Positions 18,223 through 28,274 are shown, counted from the first letter of the stretch. The stretch is DNA of 64,000 nucleotides from Leptospira licerasiae serovar Varillal str. VAR 010 (GCF_000244755.1 NZ_AHOO02000013.1:1-64000); one strand, 5' to 3'. Notes: generated by a model from the sequence alone, not told the origin. Program-made: numbers and translations.

Positions 18223-20486
18223 TTCACCTCAAAATTTTAGTCCCGAAAAATCCATTATTTAAAAAGGACAGCGTTACGTTTCAGATCGCTGTCCCTCCTA
18301 AACTGTATAGATTCGTATCTTCTTCTTTTGAAAAGATACAGACTATTACTGAAAAACCTTCCTTTAGAAAGATCTCCATTATTATGGTTGTGATCTTCCT
18401 ACTTTTAGCCGCGGCGAAAGAAACTGCAGAATGGTACTTTGTAAGAAGAGTTTTAGATCTTAGAGGGGTGAAGGAACTCACACGTGGATTTATCAACGAA
18501 GAATTAGACAGGGCAGTTACTCTAGGAGTAGTTGAATACGAATTCCCGAATCATGTATTTATAGAAGATCTAAAAATTTCCAGCGACGAGGACTTTGCTT
18601 CTCAGCGAATGATCTTCAAAGCGAACAAAATCGAATTATTATTAAGAGGTCTTTGGAAGGGACAACCTTCCGTGAAAGCGATCCGAGTGCGTAATGCACA
18701 ATTGAGTATCGATTTGGAAGATAGGATCTCTGGCGAAATTTTGTCCTATATCCATAAGATCAATATTCCTGAGATCAGATTAGAAGATACAACAGTCACC
18801 GTATATAAAGGTGGCAAAGTCCTTCTGGAGAACGTGAAGGGGATCGATTTTAATATTCGAAAAGAGGACACTAAGATCAATGTTCAAATTTCGGATTCTT
18901 TATTTCCAATTCCAGGCTTTAGATACGTAAGCGGAAAATTCAGCACTGATATTGGAAGCAAGAATATGAATCTGGAAATTCTGTTTAAGAATGCAAAGGC
19001 AGAATCTTCCGGCGGTTTGTATTCCGAATTCTCCCAATTCTATCCTAAAACAGGAAAGATTTCCGGCCATGCAGTTTTAGAATCGGACGGAACTAATCTG
19101 AACGTCCAGGGTAAAACAGAATTTTCTAATGTAAAAGGTATCGTTTTACAGGAACTTCCTTTACAAAGCGAAGTTTGGGAATGGAAAGATATTGATCTGG
19201 AACATGAATGGACCCGCACTCAAAACGGAAATGTTTTCATGGAAGAGCATAAGGTATTCTCCGGAGAAGACAAACTCACTCTTATTAAATCTAAAAATGA
19301 AAAAGGACTTAAATCTTGGGATTTGAGTCTTACCGTCGAAGACTTGGATGATATCCGTAATTTTCTGCCTGTTTCTTCCGATTTGGAAACTCTCGGGGGA
19401 AGCCTGGATCTTCATTGGAAGGGCACCGAGACGGGAAGTTACGGGGACTGGATGAAGTCAGAGGCGAAATTCTCTCTCCAAAATTTTAGATGGAAGGATC
19501 CTTATTTGGATCTAGAGATCAAAGACGGAGAGCTTGGATGGAGCTTAGCTGGAATTTTAGAAGCAAAGTTAAAAGGAAAACAATTCGGTCTTCCTTGGTC
19601 TGCAAGTCTTAAGGGCAAAACAGGCTACAAAAAGGGAGTCAAGGGGGATGGGAGTTCCTACTTTCCTTTACAAGGAGAATATAATCTAGAGTTAGAGACT
19701 GATTCCATTGTTCTTTCTAACTTTTTTCCATTGTACGGATCGATTCGTCAATGGATTCGGGAAGATATCCATACTAGAATGGAAAAACTCATCCCTGAAA
19801 TTAATTTCACAAGAACCCCTATCTATAAATACTTTCTAGAAAATCCTACAGGCAGTCTTAAACTTACTTCCAAGGAAGTAAAATGGGATCTTGGACTTCC
19901 GAGTATGGGTAAGCTGGATGCAAGTTTGAAATTTGCACCTTCCCAATCTAGGTTAGATGCAAGTATCACCGGCTCAGGGACCGCTAAATTGAATTCTTAT
20001 TTTACTTATGGTACTGATAATCCTTATTTCGGAATAGATTTCGAGACGATCAATTTACCCTGGGGAGTTCCAAGCTTTTCTTTCTGCGGGGGAGATTTGG
20101 TCCCGGAAACTTTGGATTCCGACGGGAATATACGATTTAACGGAAATAATTTCTTAGACATTCACGATAGGATGTACATCACCATAGACAAGGTGAAACT
20201 TTCTAATACGATTTGGAAAGGTAAGGGAGAATTTCCTGTGCCTGTTCCTCCTAAGTTCGAGATGGGATTTGATTATTGGAATCCGGGAAGTCCGCCTAAA
20301 AGAAACGTTTATTGGAAAGGTGGTAATGTAAACGCAACTGCGAACTCTTATATTGATTCGGATTCCGTGAAATATTTTGTGACCGGAAATACTTATTCAC
20401 TTTCCAGTGAATCCAATTCTGCGGTTCCGATCTCTGCGTTTGCATTTAAGATCAAGGAAAATAGTGCCGGTTGTGTGAAGGAGTAA
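18126..20486 (+). CDS. AsmA/TamB-like membrane-anchored periplasmic protein
   Basis: The 786-residue protein has a basic, probably disordered N-terminal region, one transmembrane helix at about 82-97 (IIMVVIFLLLAAAKE), then a long beta-rich periplasmic part. The segment just after the helix (VRRVLDLRGVKELTRGFINEEL, then IEDLKISSDEDFASQRMIFKANKIEL) resembles the start of AsmA-like domains, which form long lipid-conducting grooves between inner and outer membrane. The ATG at 18126 has AAGGA nine bases upstream but overlaps the preceding gene by 97 bases in another frame. No later ATG lies before the membrane helix, so a rare codon would be needed to shorten it. It converges on lpxB with six bases between stop codons. 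Confidence 0.75.
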   Translation: MSVGSGRGITEISGKPSTEGNLGENQPGSPTVIHLKILVPKNPLFKKDSVTFQIAVPPKLYRFVSSSFEKIQTITEKPSFRKISIIMVVIFLLLAAAKETAEWYFVRRVLDLRGVKELTRGFINEELDRAVTLGVVEYEFPNHVFIEDLKISSDEDFASQRMIFKANKIELLLRGLWKGQPSVKAIRVRNAQLSIDLEDRISGEILSYIHKINIPEIRLEDTTVTVYKGGKVLLENVKGIDFNIRKEDTKINVQISDSLFPIPGFRYVSGKFSTDIGSKNMNLEILFKNAKAESSGGLYSEFSQFYPKTGKISGHAVLESDGTNLNVQGKTEFSNVKGIVLQELPLQSEVWEWKDIDLEHEWTRTQNGNVFMEEHKVFSGEDKLTLIKSKNEKGLKSWDLSLTVEDLDDIRNFLPVSSDLETLGGSLDLHWKGTETGSYGDWMKSEAKFSLQNFRWKDPYLDLEIKDGELGWSLAGILEAKLKGKQFGLPWSASLKGKTGYKKGVKGDGSSYFPLQGEYNLELETDSIVLSNFFPLYGSIRQWIREDIHTRMEKLIPEINFTRTPIYKYFLENPTGSLKLTSKEVKWDLGLPSMGKLDASLKFAPSQSRLDASITGSGTAKLNSYFTYGTDNPYFGIDFETINLPWGVPSFSFCGGDLVPETLDSDGNIRFNGNNFLDIHDRMYITIDKVKLSNTIWKGKGEFPVPVPPKFEMGFDYWNPGSPPKRNVYWKGGNVNATANSYIDSDSVKYFVTGNTYSLSSESNSAVPISAFAFKIKENSAGCVKE

Positions 20487-20497
20487 GAGTTCCTACA
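20487..20497. repeat. half-copy of the dispersed palindrome overlapping the lpxB stop codon
   Basis: GAGTTCCTACA matches the right half of the dispersed TGTAGGAGTTCCTACA element. On the minus strand its TAG is the stop codon of lpxB (20493-20495). It is the only copy that enters a coding region at its 3' end. Confidence 0.45.
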
Positions 20498-21770
20498 CGT
20501 TAGCAGGTTTTTCTCTTAGGAACTGTAAAATCGCTCGGCTTGCATTCTTAGAACTATGCTCTTCGCCTAAAGATTCTTTTACGGAACGGATCTCTTCTAT
20601 CATCTGGTTTCTGTACTTTTTATTTTTTAGAATGGCCATAGTTTCTCTCACGGTTTCTTCCGGAGTACATTCCGCCTGTATGAGTTCCTTCACGGTTTCT
20701 TTTCCGCTGAGTATGTTAACTAACCCGATAAAAGGTGTGCGGATCAGAAGTGCAGAGATAAAATAACTGAGTAAACTGACCTTGTAAAGGATCACCATCG
20801 GTTTTTCGAAATATACGACTTCTAATGTCGCCGTTCCGGAAGTAACCAATACAATATCCGAAGCTTCAATAGATCTCAGAGATCGATCGAATAAGTATTC
20901 GATCTTGATGCCGGGGTGAGATTCTTCTGTTTCCTTGATTTTAGTTTGGATGAACTCTTCTTCTTTTACGTTGATGTTCGGGATCAGGAATCTAACATGT
21001 TTTTTTTCCGCTTCGGCTTCTTGGTGAATGAGTGCCGCGGATTGGAGTAATGTATCCAACATTCTGTGGATCTCTCCGGAACGTGAGCCTGGCATAAGTG
21101 TAATCGTTTGAAGATGAGTCGATTGCTTTTCGTCTACCGGGATGAGAGCTTCCTTTCGGATCTTCTCTTTAATCCTTTGAGCGATCGGATGTCCTACAAA
21201 TACGGAACGAACTCCGTAATCATCGTATATCTTCTTTTCGAAAGGAAATAATACCAACATCAGATCTACTGATTCTTTGATCTTATAGATACGTCCGAAA
21301 TTCCAGGCCCAGAGTTGTGGAGAAACATAAAATATCACTTTGATCCCTAACTCTTTAAGCCTTTCCGCTAATCTCAGATTGAAACCGGGATAATCGATTA
21401 AGATTGCGTGTGTGCAAGAGCGGGCCACTGCCTCATTTACCAATCGGTCCATAAGCGCTTTTAAGAATTTATATTTGAATAAGACTGCTGTGAAACCGAT
21501 TACTGAAAGTTCTTCCATGTTTTCTATGGAATCGAAACCTTCTTCCAGCATTCTGGGGCCGCCTATTCCGAAAAAAGTGAGATCCGGATCGTGTTTTTTA
21601 AGTTCTTTTAATACTTCTGCGCCTAATAGATCGCCGGAATGTTCTCCAGCTAACATCATAAATACAGGAGAAGCGGGGGCGGAAATATTTTCCGTCCTGA
21701 TTTTGTCTCCGGCCTTCTTAGGCTTTAGGGAGCTTTTTTTGGGTAGAGTTAATTTTCGAGACGTTGCCAC
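20493..21770 (-). CDS. lpxB: lipid-A-disaccharide synthase
   Basis: The protein (425 residues from GTG 21770) shows LpxB features: AGEHSGDLLGAEVL near the N-terminus, FGIGGPRMLEEGF, ILIDYPGFNLRLA, YVSPQLWAWNFGRI, LFPFEKKIY, LMPGSRSGEI, and VTSGTATLEVVYF near the C-terminus. It condenses UDP-2,3-diacylglucosamine with lipid X at the inner face of the cytoplasmic membrane to make the lipid A disaccharide. It follows lpxI, the preceding step, overlapping it by 53 bases. About 35 Lys/Ser-rich residues precede the conserved part, so translation may really start nearer MMLAGEHSGD (residue 38). Confidence 0.95.
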   Translation of the reverse strand: MATSRKLTLPKKSSLKPKKAGDKIRTENISAPASPVFMMLAGEHSGDLLGAEVLKELKKHDPDLTFFGIGGPRMLEEGFDSIENMEELSVIGFTAVLFKYKFLKALMDRLVNEAVARSCTHAILIDYPGFNLRLAERLKELGIKVIFYVSPQLWAWNFGRIYKIKESVDLMLVLFPFEKKIYDDYGVRSVFVGHPIAQRIKEKIRKEALIPVDEKQSTHLQTITLMPGSRSGEIHRMLDTLLQSAALIHQEAEAEKKHVRFLIPNINVKEEEFIQTKIKETEESHPGIKIEYLFDRSLRSIEASDIVLVTSGTATLEVVYFEKPMVILYKVSLLSYFISALLIRTPFIGLVNILSGKETVKELIQAECTPEETVRETMAILKNKKYRNQMIEEIRSVKESLGEEHSSKNASRAILQFLREKPANV

Positions 21771-22572
21771 GGCCGATGCTCAAGATATGAATTTTCAATT
21801 TTTCTGCAAGGTTAATAAATTCGGAAGGATTTACAATTATGGTCTCTCCTTCACGAACTGCGAGTGTATCGCAGTTGTTCTCGCTCATTACTTTTAAGGT
21901 CTCTACTCCTACTGTGGGAAGATCGAATCTGGGATCCTGGCTGGGTTTGGAACTCTTACACACTACTGCCTTTCTTTTTTTCGCGAAACTTCCGCCTCTT
22001 TTAATGGCTTGGTCCGTTCCTTCCACAGCTTCTACCGCTAATACGGATTTATCTACGACCACTACCGCTTGGCCTATATCCAGATGAGCGATCTTCTCCG
22101 CGTATTCCATTCCAAAGATCACATCTTCTACTTGTTTTTTGTCCAAGGCCCTTTTAGTATAACGTCCTTCAGGAAGTAGAAGGGATTTCAAATAAGTCTT
22201 TTGGGAAATGATATGGATGCCTTGTTTTTCAAAATCTTCCGCTACAGTTTTGAATATCGAATAGTCGTGACGGTTGACCATTCTTGCGAGTAGGGCGAGC
22301 GCCTTTAAGTCGAAGTTCAAACTTTTAAAGATGATCTCTTTTTTAACTTTTCCTAATAGAAGAAGTCTATCTATCTGATTTGTTTTGCACGCTTTTAACA
22401 GTCCGCCAATCTTTACGATCCTGATTGGTATCACTCTGTCCGGATAATTTCCAGGAGTGAAATCGGACTCCGCTATCGAAAGAAAAAAAGGATCTTCCCC
22501 GGCGGCCAGGGCTTCTTTCATGCCTATCTGAGGAAGATTTCCCCCTCCGGCTAGTATTCCTAAACGTCCCAA
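21718..22572 (-). CDS. lpxI: UDP-2,3-diacylglucosamine pyrophosphatase, LpxI type
   Basis: The 284-residue protein matches the LpxI (former DUF1009) family: GRLGILAGGGNLPQIGM at the N-terminus, LLLLGKVKKEI, AVVVVDKSVLAVEAVEGTD and DLPTVGVETL. The EGTD aspartate region belongs to the catalytic site. LpxI hydrolyses UDP-2,3-diacylglucosamine to lipid X by attack on the alpha phosphate, and replaces LpxH in organisms that lack it. The start is TTG at 22572, two bases after the stop of the FmdB gene; no other start would keep the glycine-rich N-terminus. Its 3' end overlaps lpxB, which uses the product. Confidence 0.92.
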   Translation of the reverse strand: MGRLGILAGGGNLPQIGMKEALAAGEDPFFLSIAESDFTPGNYPDRVIPIRIVKIGGLLKACKTNQIDRLLLLGKVKKEIIFKSLNFDLKALALLARMVNRHDYSIFKTVAEDFEKQGIHIISQKTYLKSLLLPEGRYTKRALDKKQVEDVIFGMEYAEKIAHLDIGQAVVVVDKSVLAVEAVEGTDQAIKRGGSFAKKRKAVVCKSSKPSQDPRFDLPTVGVETLKVMSENNCDTLAVREGETIIVNPSEFINLAEKLKIHILSIGRGNVSKINSTQKKLPKA

Positions 22573-22574
22573 AC

Positions 22575-22811
22575 TTAGTTGGAAGAAGAACCGGAGGAAC
22601 CGGTGGATTCGGAACTTTTGGAAGAGGATTTATTATCTGTTACGTAGAATCCGGATCCTTTAAAGATGATCCCTCCTACATTGGAGATCAATCTATCTAC
22701 TTCTCCAGTTTTACCGCATAGAAGACAGGTAGTTAAGGGATCGTCCTTCATGGATTGAAAATGTTCAAAAGTTTGTCCGCAAGCCTTGCATCTATAATCG
22801 TAAGTAGGCAC
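22575..22811 (-). CDS. FmdB-type small zinc-ribbon protein
   Basis: From GTG 22811 the protein has 78 residues and begins VPTYDYRCKACGQTFEHFQS. The pairs CxxC (CKAC) and CLLC form the zinc ribbon found in the FmdB putative regulatory family. The C-terminal 25 residues are almost all Ser, Gly, Lys and Thr. A longer open frame starts at 22871 but would overlap the upstream gene; the GTG has GAGGA seven bases upstream and is the family's usual start position. Function is unknown in this family beyond metal binding. It lies 25 bases after the SH3 gene and 2 before lpxI. Confidence 0.85.
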   Translation of the reverse strand: MPTYDYRCKACGQTFEHFQSMKDDPLTTCLLCGKTGEVDRLISNVGGIIFKGSGFYVTDNKSSSKSSESTGSSGSSSN

Positions 22812-22836
22812 TGATTTTCCTCGCTCGATCCTAGGA

Positions 22837-24267
22837 TCAAAATAAAAACTTAAAACTAAACGCTGCCGCATTCGAATCGGATTTTTTATCCGCTTGTAGC
22901 AGACAGAGTTTGAATAAAACTCCCTCGGTAGAGGTAAGTTCTTCTTCAGGAGAGACTCCTTGTAATACGGCTTTTTCTCCTACTAATAGAGACGCCGATA
23001 TCGTCTCATTTGTAGAAAAAATTCCGAGTTGGAAACGTTTCTTCCCGCCTGAGCCGAGTATATATTTGTTCCTATTGATGGAAATACTCTCTCTGTCAAG
23101 GTCGATTTGGTAAGCGGATTTCCACTCACCCGGTCTTCCGGAATATAGTTTAAAAATCGGAACAGGTTCCTCTCCGCTTAAACTTGCAGTTAAAAATTCC
23201 AAGGATCTAAAAGGTTCTTCCACAATTCTACAGATCTCTTTGTATTTTCCGGTTTTAGATCTATATAATACGATTCCGTAATCGCCATCCAACGCTAACT
23301 TTTCGGTAGGGATATATTCTCCATGAAATCCCGGAGGGATCTTATCTTCCGTCCAGAATGCAAAGTCCCAAGCTTGGCTTTTTTCGGATTGGGAGAATTC
23401 AGCAAATATTTCTTCAGCCTTTGCTACTGGATAAGGATCTTCTTCCAAAAAGTGGGAGAAGATCCAGCCGGAGATTTGTAACTCGGGAATATATACTTGG
23501 ACCCAGTTCCCCTTTCTTCCTTGGACTGTTTCGGAACGAGGGTCTTTATCTAATGCGTAAAGTAAGAGTCCTTTTTTTAAACGTGCCTTACCGGGGTTTT
23601 CGGTCCCAGGCCCGCTCCTTAGATTTGTATTTTCTCCGGTGTTCTTAAATCTGGAACCGAGCAATGTAGAATCTTCTCTTACTGAAAGAAAACCTAATAA
23701 CTCGGAAAGTTTGTTTTGATCTCCGTCTGAAAGTTTAGTCTCTCTTCTTAGGATTTTTTTCAGGACGGAGGAATAGGAGGAAATTCCAAGCGTAACCGGA
23801 TTACTTCGGATGAGTTCTTTTAAATCACGCAAGAATAGAATATCGTCTTCCCATTCTCCTGCTATCTCTATTCTGGATAAGATCGCTTTTTGTCTCCAGT
23901 ATCCACCCGGTCTGAGTTGTAGAATGAACGGATCTTCGAATACTGGGAATTCTCCTTTGGATTCGAGAGATTTGCCGGAGCCGATGCCGTTCTCTTTTTG
24001 GAGTCTTGCGGAAATTTTAGCCCTATCTTCTTCGTCTTGAGTAATCAGCTCCGCATTCAATCTAAGAATGGATTGTGAACCGTAAAAAAGATCTTCTGGA
24101 GTAGGGGAGGCGGACTTTTTTACAAGGGATATTACCTTCTCCCATTTTTCTTTTTTATAATATTCGTAAATAGTGTCAGAAGGTTTGGGCCAAAAGCGAA
24201 CGGTGAGCCAAACGATTAGCCCGAATAATAAGATCCCGAATATAGAAAGGAAAAATCCGCGTTTCAA
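22837..24267 (-). CDS. membrane-anchored SH3-domain protein
   Basis: The 476-residue protein has an N-terminal membrane helix (FFLSIFGILLFGLIVWLTV) and then a mostly periplasmic part. A bacterial SH3 domain lies at about 210-275 (NTNLRSGPGTENPGKARLKKG, then GNWVQVYIPE and GWIFSHFLEE). Such domains usually bind peptidoglycan or peptide ligands. The C-terminal 190 residues have beta character and no recognised family. It lies 18 bases after tolC and 25 before the FmdB gene in the minus-strand run, so a cell-envelope role is likely, but no precise function can be given. Confidence 0.82.
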   Translation of the reverse strand: MKRGFFLSIFGILLFGLIVWLTVRFWPKPSDTIYEYYKKEKWEKVISLVKKSASPTPEDLFYGSQSILRLNAELITQDEEDRAKISARLQKENGIGSGKSLESKGEFPVFEDPFILQLRPGGYWRQKAILSRIEIAGEWEDDILFLRDLKELIRSNPVTLGISSYSSVLKKILRRETKLSDGDQNKLSELLGFLSVREDSTLLGSRFKNTGENTNLRSGPGTENPGKARLKKGLLLYALDKDPRSETVQGRKGNWVQVYIPELQISGWIFSHFLEEDPYPVAKAEEIFAEFSQSEKSQAWDFAFWTEDKIPPGFHGEYIPTEKLALDGDYGIVLYRSKTGKYKEICRIVEEPFRSLEFLTASLSGEEPVPIFKLYSGRPGEWKSAYQIDLDRESISINRNKYILGSGGKKRFQLGIFSTNETISASLLVGEKAVLQGVSPEEELTSTEGVLFKLCLLQADKKSDSNAAAFSFKFLF

Positions 24268-24285
24268 TGAGAACTACGAAACCTA

Positions 24286-25884
24286 TTAATCCAAGTGCGG
24301 AATAAGTTTTTCAGCATCCAGATCGAATCTTTCCAAAAGCATGTTCTTAGCGATATAGTATCTCATTAGATCTATATTAAAATTCACTTTTGCTTGAGTA
24401 AGGCTGAGCTGATCTCTTACCAAAGTATCCAAAGCGTTTTTAACGGCGACAGCATCCGCTCTTCCTTGTTGGAAGCTTCGGACTACTCCGTTATAATAGT
24501 TTTGGGTCTCTTTTTCGGTGACTATGGAGTTTTTATAAATTTTATAACTAGCTTCTAAGGAATCGATCCTTCCTCTTAGATCGTCTCTTACTTCATTCTT
24601 AACTTCGGTCTCTTTTAAAGTAGCCTGACGAACTCCGATCTCGGAGTCTCTTCTTCCTGCCGCAACTCCTTTGTCGAATAACGGATAAGAGAAACTTACT
24701 TTTCCGTTGAAGTCTTTATAACGTGCAGATTGAACTCCGTCAGTTGCGTCGGTATAATTTTTATCAGGACTTGTGATTGTTTGTGCCTGAGAAGAAGCGG
24801 ACCCGGAAAGAGTTAGTGAAGGCAACTGATCACTTTTTGCGTTCTTTAGCAAAAGTTCCGCGATCTCTTTTTCTCTGACAGCGTTTAGATAATCCGCTCT
24901 CTTTTTGTAAGCGATTTCCAGATCCTTATTGTAATCAGGTTTTTCCGGAATTTCTTCCATTAAGTCCGTTTCTTCGGAAAGATCGGAGTCGCTTTCTAAT
25001 TTTAAAGTACGGGCTAATTTTCTTTTTGCTTCGTCTTTTTGAACGACTGCAGTCTCTAGTTGGCTATCCGCTTGTGCGAGTAGAGCGTTCCATTGATTGA
25101 CTTCGAAGCCTTCCGAAAGTCCTAAACCTTGTTTACGCACCGTAAGATTTCTAATATTACTTACGTTCTCTTTCAATCTGCGGAATGTTTTTAAGGACTG
25201 TAATTTAACCGAGTAGTCCCAGAAATCCACAAGAGATCCAACGATTGCTTCCGAGATCTGTAAAGAAACTTGGCTTTTCGCCATTTCTTTTTGGTTATCC
25301 AGGATCTTCTCTTGGTTTCTTCCTTTGTAACCGAAAGAGTTCTTTAATAAGTCTTGGGAAACTGTAGCAGTGATAAATCCGGTATAAAGAGGAGGAAGTG
25401 CGAGTCCCGCGAAACTTGCAGTAAGAGGATTACTTTTATCCTCGAAAGCGTTTGAGTCGAATCGTCTGTTTCCTGCCTCTAACTTGAAGTAGGTTCCGGT
25501 AGCGCGGATCGTTTTTTCAATCCCCCCTTTGATCGTATCATCGGAAGTTTTTGTTCCGGTAAAGACGTTGTTCTGGTTCAAAGGTAGAACTGTTTGTCTG
25601 AAACTTCCGTCTGCTACTAATCTCCAGGAATATTGTGATTCCGCTTTTAAATAGCTCGAATCGGTTTTTGCCAATTCGTATCTCAAGTTTTGCAGTTTGA
25701 AGTTACTATCTAGAGCTCGTTTGACTGTCTCTTCTGTAGTTAATTTCAAAACTTTTCCGGATTTATTCTCTTGAGAGAATACTCCGGAAAAACCTGAAAG
25801 AAGGATAAGGCTCGAAACCAAAAAGACGGAGATCGTCTTGCCGCTCAATGTATTGGTCCAAAAATTCCCGTTTTCTAATTTCAT
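24286..25884 (-). CDS. tolC: TolC-family outer-membrane efflux protein
   Basis: The 532-residue protein has a signal peptide (about 1-38, ending GVFSQ) and two long outer-membrane-efflux repeats of coiled helices. Typical segments are ETVKRALDSNFKLQNLRYEL at the start, GLSEGFEVNQWNALLAQADSQ, and DYLNAVREKEIAELLLKNAKSDQLPSLTLSGSAS. TolC-like trimers form the outer-membrane exit duct for RND, ABC or MFS pumps. No inner-membrane pump or adaptor lies beside it; it sits 29 bases after sucD, an unusual neighbour, so its partner is encoded elsewhere. The RND gene at 37655 is a possible but unproven partner. Confidence 0.9.
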   Translation of the reverse strand: MKLENGNFWTNTLSGKTISVFLVSSLILLSGFSGVFSQENKSGKVLKLTTEETVKRALDSNFKLQNLRYELAKTDSSYLKAESQYSWRLVADGSFRQTVLPLNQNNVFTGTKTSDDTIKGGIEKTIRATGTYFKLEAGNRRFDSNAFEDKSNPLTASFAGLALPPLYTGFITATVSQDLLKNSFGYKGRNQEKILDNQKEMAKSQVSLQISEAIVGSLVDFWDYSVKLQSLKTFRRLKENVSNIRNLTVRKQGLGLSEGFEVNQWNALLAQADSQLETAVVQKDEAKRKLARTLKLESDSDLSEETDLMEEIPEKPDYNKDLEIAYKKRADYLNAVREKEIAELLLKNAKSDQLPSLTLSGSASSQAQTITSPDKNYTDATDGVQSARYKDFNGKVSFSYPLFDKGVAAGRRDSEIGVRQATLKETEVKNEVRDDLRGRIDSLEASYKIYKNSIVTEKETQNYYNGVVRSFQQGRADAVAVKNALDTLVRDQLSLTQAKVNFNIDLMRYYIAKNMLLERFDLDAEKLIPHLD

Positions 25885-25913
25885 AACCTTTCCTCTCGAT
25901 CTAAAGTATTAGA

Positions 25914-26798
25914 TTAACCTAATGCTTTTTTCATTTTTTCGCCGACTTCGGCGATAGATTGGCAAACTGAAATGCCTGCATCCTGCATAGCTTTCATCTT
26001 GGAAGAGGCTGTTCCCATTCCCCCGCTGATGATCGCACCTGCATGCCCCATCCTTTTTCCAGGAGGTGCAGTTTGGCCCGCGATAAATCCTACCACAGGT
26101 TTTTTGACATTCGCTTTGATATAAGCGGCAGCTTCCTCTTCGGAAGTTCCCCCGATCTCTCCGATCATTACGATCCCTTTAGTTTCAGGATCCTCATTCA
26201 GAAGTTTGACAGCTTCTGTGTGATTCATTCCTGGAACAGGGTCACCGCCGATACCGATCACGGTAGATTGTCCTAAACCGTGTTGGCTAAGTTGAGCGAC
26301 CGATTCGTAAGTTAAGGTCCCGGAACGGGAAACGATACCGATACTTCCTGCTTGGTGAATGAAACCTGGCATGATCCCCATTTTTACGTTGTACTTTGGA
26401 GAAATGATCCCTGGGCAATTCGGTCCGATCAATCTAGTCTTGGAATTTCTTAAAGCGCTATAGACCTTCAACATATCGTGTGTTGGAATTCCTTCGGTAA
26501 TACAAACAACTAAAGGGATCTCATTAAAGATACCCTCTAAGATAGCGTCTGCTGCAAATGGAGGCGGAACGAAAATGATAGATGCGTTCGCACCTTCTTT
26601 TTCCATCGCGTCTTTTAGACTATTGAATACAGGAACTGCCTTACCTACTAAATCGGCCTTTTGACCTCCTTTTCCTGGAGTGACACCGCCGACCACATTG
26701 GTCCCATATTCGATCATCTGCTGTGCATGGAAAGAACCTTCTTTTCCGGTAATACCCTGTACTACGACTCTCGTATTGTTATCTACTAATACTGCCAT
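25914..26798 (-). CDS. sucD: succinyl-CoA synthetase alpha subunit
   Basis: The 294-residue protein has the CoA-binding Rossmann fold ([17 protein letters not shown]) and the active-site histidine loop [10 protein letters not shown] near residue 247, which is phosphorylated during the reaction. With SucC it interconverts succinyl-CoA and succinate with ATP or GTP formation in the citric-acid cycle. The length matches the family. It follows sucC by 26 bases. Confidence 0.97.
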   Translation of the reverse strand: MAVLVDNNTRVVVQGITGKEGSFHAQQMIEYGTNVVGGVTPGKGGQKADLVGKAVPVFNSLKDAMEKEGANASIIFVPPPFAADAILEGIFNEIPLVVCITEGIPTHDMLKVYSALRNSKTRLIGPNCPGIISPKYNVKMGIMPGFIHQAGSIGIVSRSGTLTYESVAQLSQHGLGQSTVIGIGGDPVPGMNHTEAVKLLNEDPETKGIVMIGEIGGTSEEEAAAYIKANVKKPVVGFIAGQTAPPGKRMGHAGAIISGGMGTASSKMKAMQDAGISVCQSIAEVGEKMKKALG

Positions 26799-26824
26799 GT
26801 TATATTAAGTTAACCTTATGTTAT

Positions 26825-27997
26825 TTATTTAATGGCTTCCGCCACTTTTTTGGCCGCGGTACGAAGATCCTCTTCCGCGATGATGTTGAGACCGGATTCG
26901 TTAAGGATCCTTTTACCTTCTTCCGCGTTGGTTCCTTTTAAACGAACCACTAACGGAACATGGATATTTACCGCTTTAGCGGCCTCGATGATACCGTTAG
27001 CTACTCTGTCGCAGCGAACGATCCCTCCGAAAATATTTACAAAGATCCCTTTTACGTTCGGATCGCCTAAAATCAGTTTAAATCCGTTGGTGACAGTGGT
27101 AACGTTAGCGCCACCGCCCACGTCCAGGAAGTTTGCAGGTTCAGCTCCGGCAAGTTTGACGATGTCCATGGTTGCCATCGCAAGACCGGCACCGTTTACC
27201 ATACAGCCGATGTTACCATCTAACTTAACATAGTTGATATTGTATTCGCTAGCTTGTACTTCTAAAGGATCTTCTTCGGAAATGTCCCTGAATGCTGCGT
27301 TTTCAGGATGGCGATAAAGAGCGTTCTCATCTAGATCCATCTTACAGTCGCCAGCAACTATCTCATTCTCTTTAGTCAGGATCAAAGGGTTGATCTCTAA
27401 TAAAGATGCATCTTCTTTAATATAAGCGTTATAAACTGAAGTAAGAAGAGCTTTAAAGGATTTATGGGATTCGGTAGGAAGTCCAAGATCAAAAGCGAGT
27501 TGAGAAGCTTGGTTCGGTTGTAAACCGATGCCCGGATCAATAGCGATCTTTAGGATCTTTTCAGGATGAGTTTCGGCTACTTCTTCGATCTCCATACCGC
27601 CTTCGGTAGAAGCCATTACTATAGTTTTGCGGATCGCGCGATCTAATAAGATACTTAAATAAAATTCCTTAGCGATATTGATCCCTTGCTCAAGATAAAC
27701 TTTAAGGACTTTTTTACCTTCGGCTCCGGTTTGAGGAGTGATAAGTTGCATGCCTAATATCTTGTCGATTGCGGCTAATGCGTCTTCTTTAGTTTTGGTG
27801 ACCTTAACTCCGCCGCCTTTTCCTCTACCACCCGCGTGGATCTGGGCTTTTACGACGACAACAGATGCTCCCGTTTTGGAAGAAACTTCTTCATGGGCTT
27901 TCGCACCGTCTTCTTTTTTATCAATTACTACGCCGAAAGGAACTTTGGCGTTATGGCGTCTCAGGATTTCCTTGGCCTGGTACTCGTGAATTTTCAT
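26825..27997 (-). CDS. sucC: succinyl-CoA synthetase beta subunit
   Basis: The 390-residue protein has the ATP-grasp fold ([40 protein letters not shown]) and the C-terminal ligase domain with [25 protein letters not shown] and [12 protein letters not shown]. It binds nucleotide and succinate and pairs with SucD. It is the first gene of a minus-strand run of seven closely spaced genes down to lpxB. The 445-base gap upstream carries dispersed repeats rather than a clear promoter. Confidence 0.97.
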   Translation of the reverse strand: MKIHEYQAKEILRRHNAKVPFGVVIDKKEDGAKAHEEVSSKTGASVVVVKAQIHAGGRGKGGGVKVTKTKEDALAAIDKILGMQLITPQTGAEGKKVLKVYLEQGINIAKEFYLSILLDRAIRKTIVMASTEGGMEIEEVAETHPEKILKIAIDPGIGLQPNQASQLAFDLGLPTESHKSFKALLTSVYNAYIKEDASLLEINPLILTKENEIVAGDCKMDLDENALYRHPENAAFRDISEEDPLEVQASEYNINYVKLDGNIGCMVNGAGLAMATMDIVKLAGAEPANFLDVGGGANVTTVTNGFKLILGDPNVKGIFVNIFGGIVRCDRVANGIIEAAKAVNIHVPLVVRLKGTNAEEGKRILNESGLNIIAEEDLRTAAKKVAEAIK

Positions 27998-28086
27998 GAA
28001 TCAACCTTGTTTTTTTGGATGTGAGTTCAGTTTGGAATGCTTTTTCTAAGGATTTTACCAGGAAGAATCCTGTCCATCCCCTTTCG

Positions 28087-28274
28087 GTAGGAGTTCCTAC
28101 AAGCGATTGGAAATGAAGAATCAAACCTTGGTCCAAGTTTAAATTTTGGCCGCCTCTTTGCTTTGCAAAGACCGGGCTGCTACGGGCTCGGGCATTCGCC
28201 CTCGTCACTGCGTGACTAAAGCCCTCCGCATCCCTGGCGGGTTTTATCTCACGAAGAGCCGCGAAGGCGCAGAG
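28087..28274. repeat. palindrome, GC-rich block and CGCAGAG arm in the gap 27998-28442
   Basis: This gene-free gap contains GTAGGAGTTCCTAC (28087-28100), the palindrome CTTTGCAAAG (28161-28170), a GTCAC/GTGAC hairpin (28204-28216), the block CCCTCCGCATCCCTGGCG (28222-28239, matched at 48632 with one mismatch), and an arm-like unit ending GAAGGCGCAGAG (28263-28274). The local composition is clearly more GC-rich than the AT-rich bases just before the gene at 28443. Confidence 0.65.

Noticed and set aside
27951..28208. Minus-strand 85-codon frame upstream of sucC
   Set aside because: It overlaps the sucC start and dispersed repeats, and the peptide is low-complexity.
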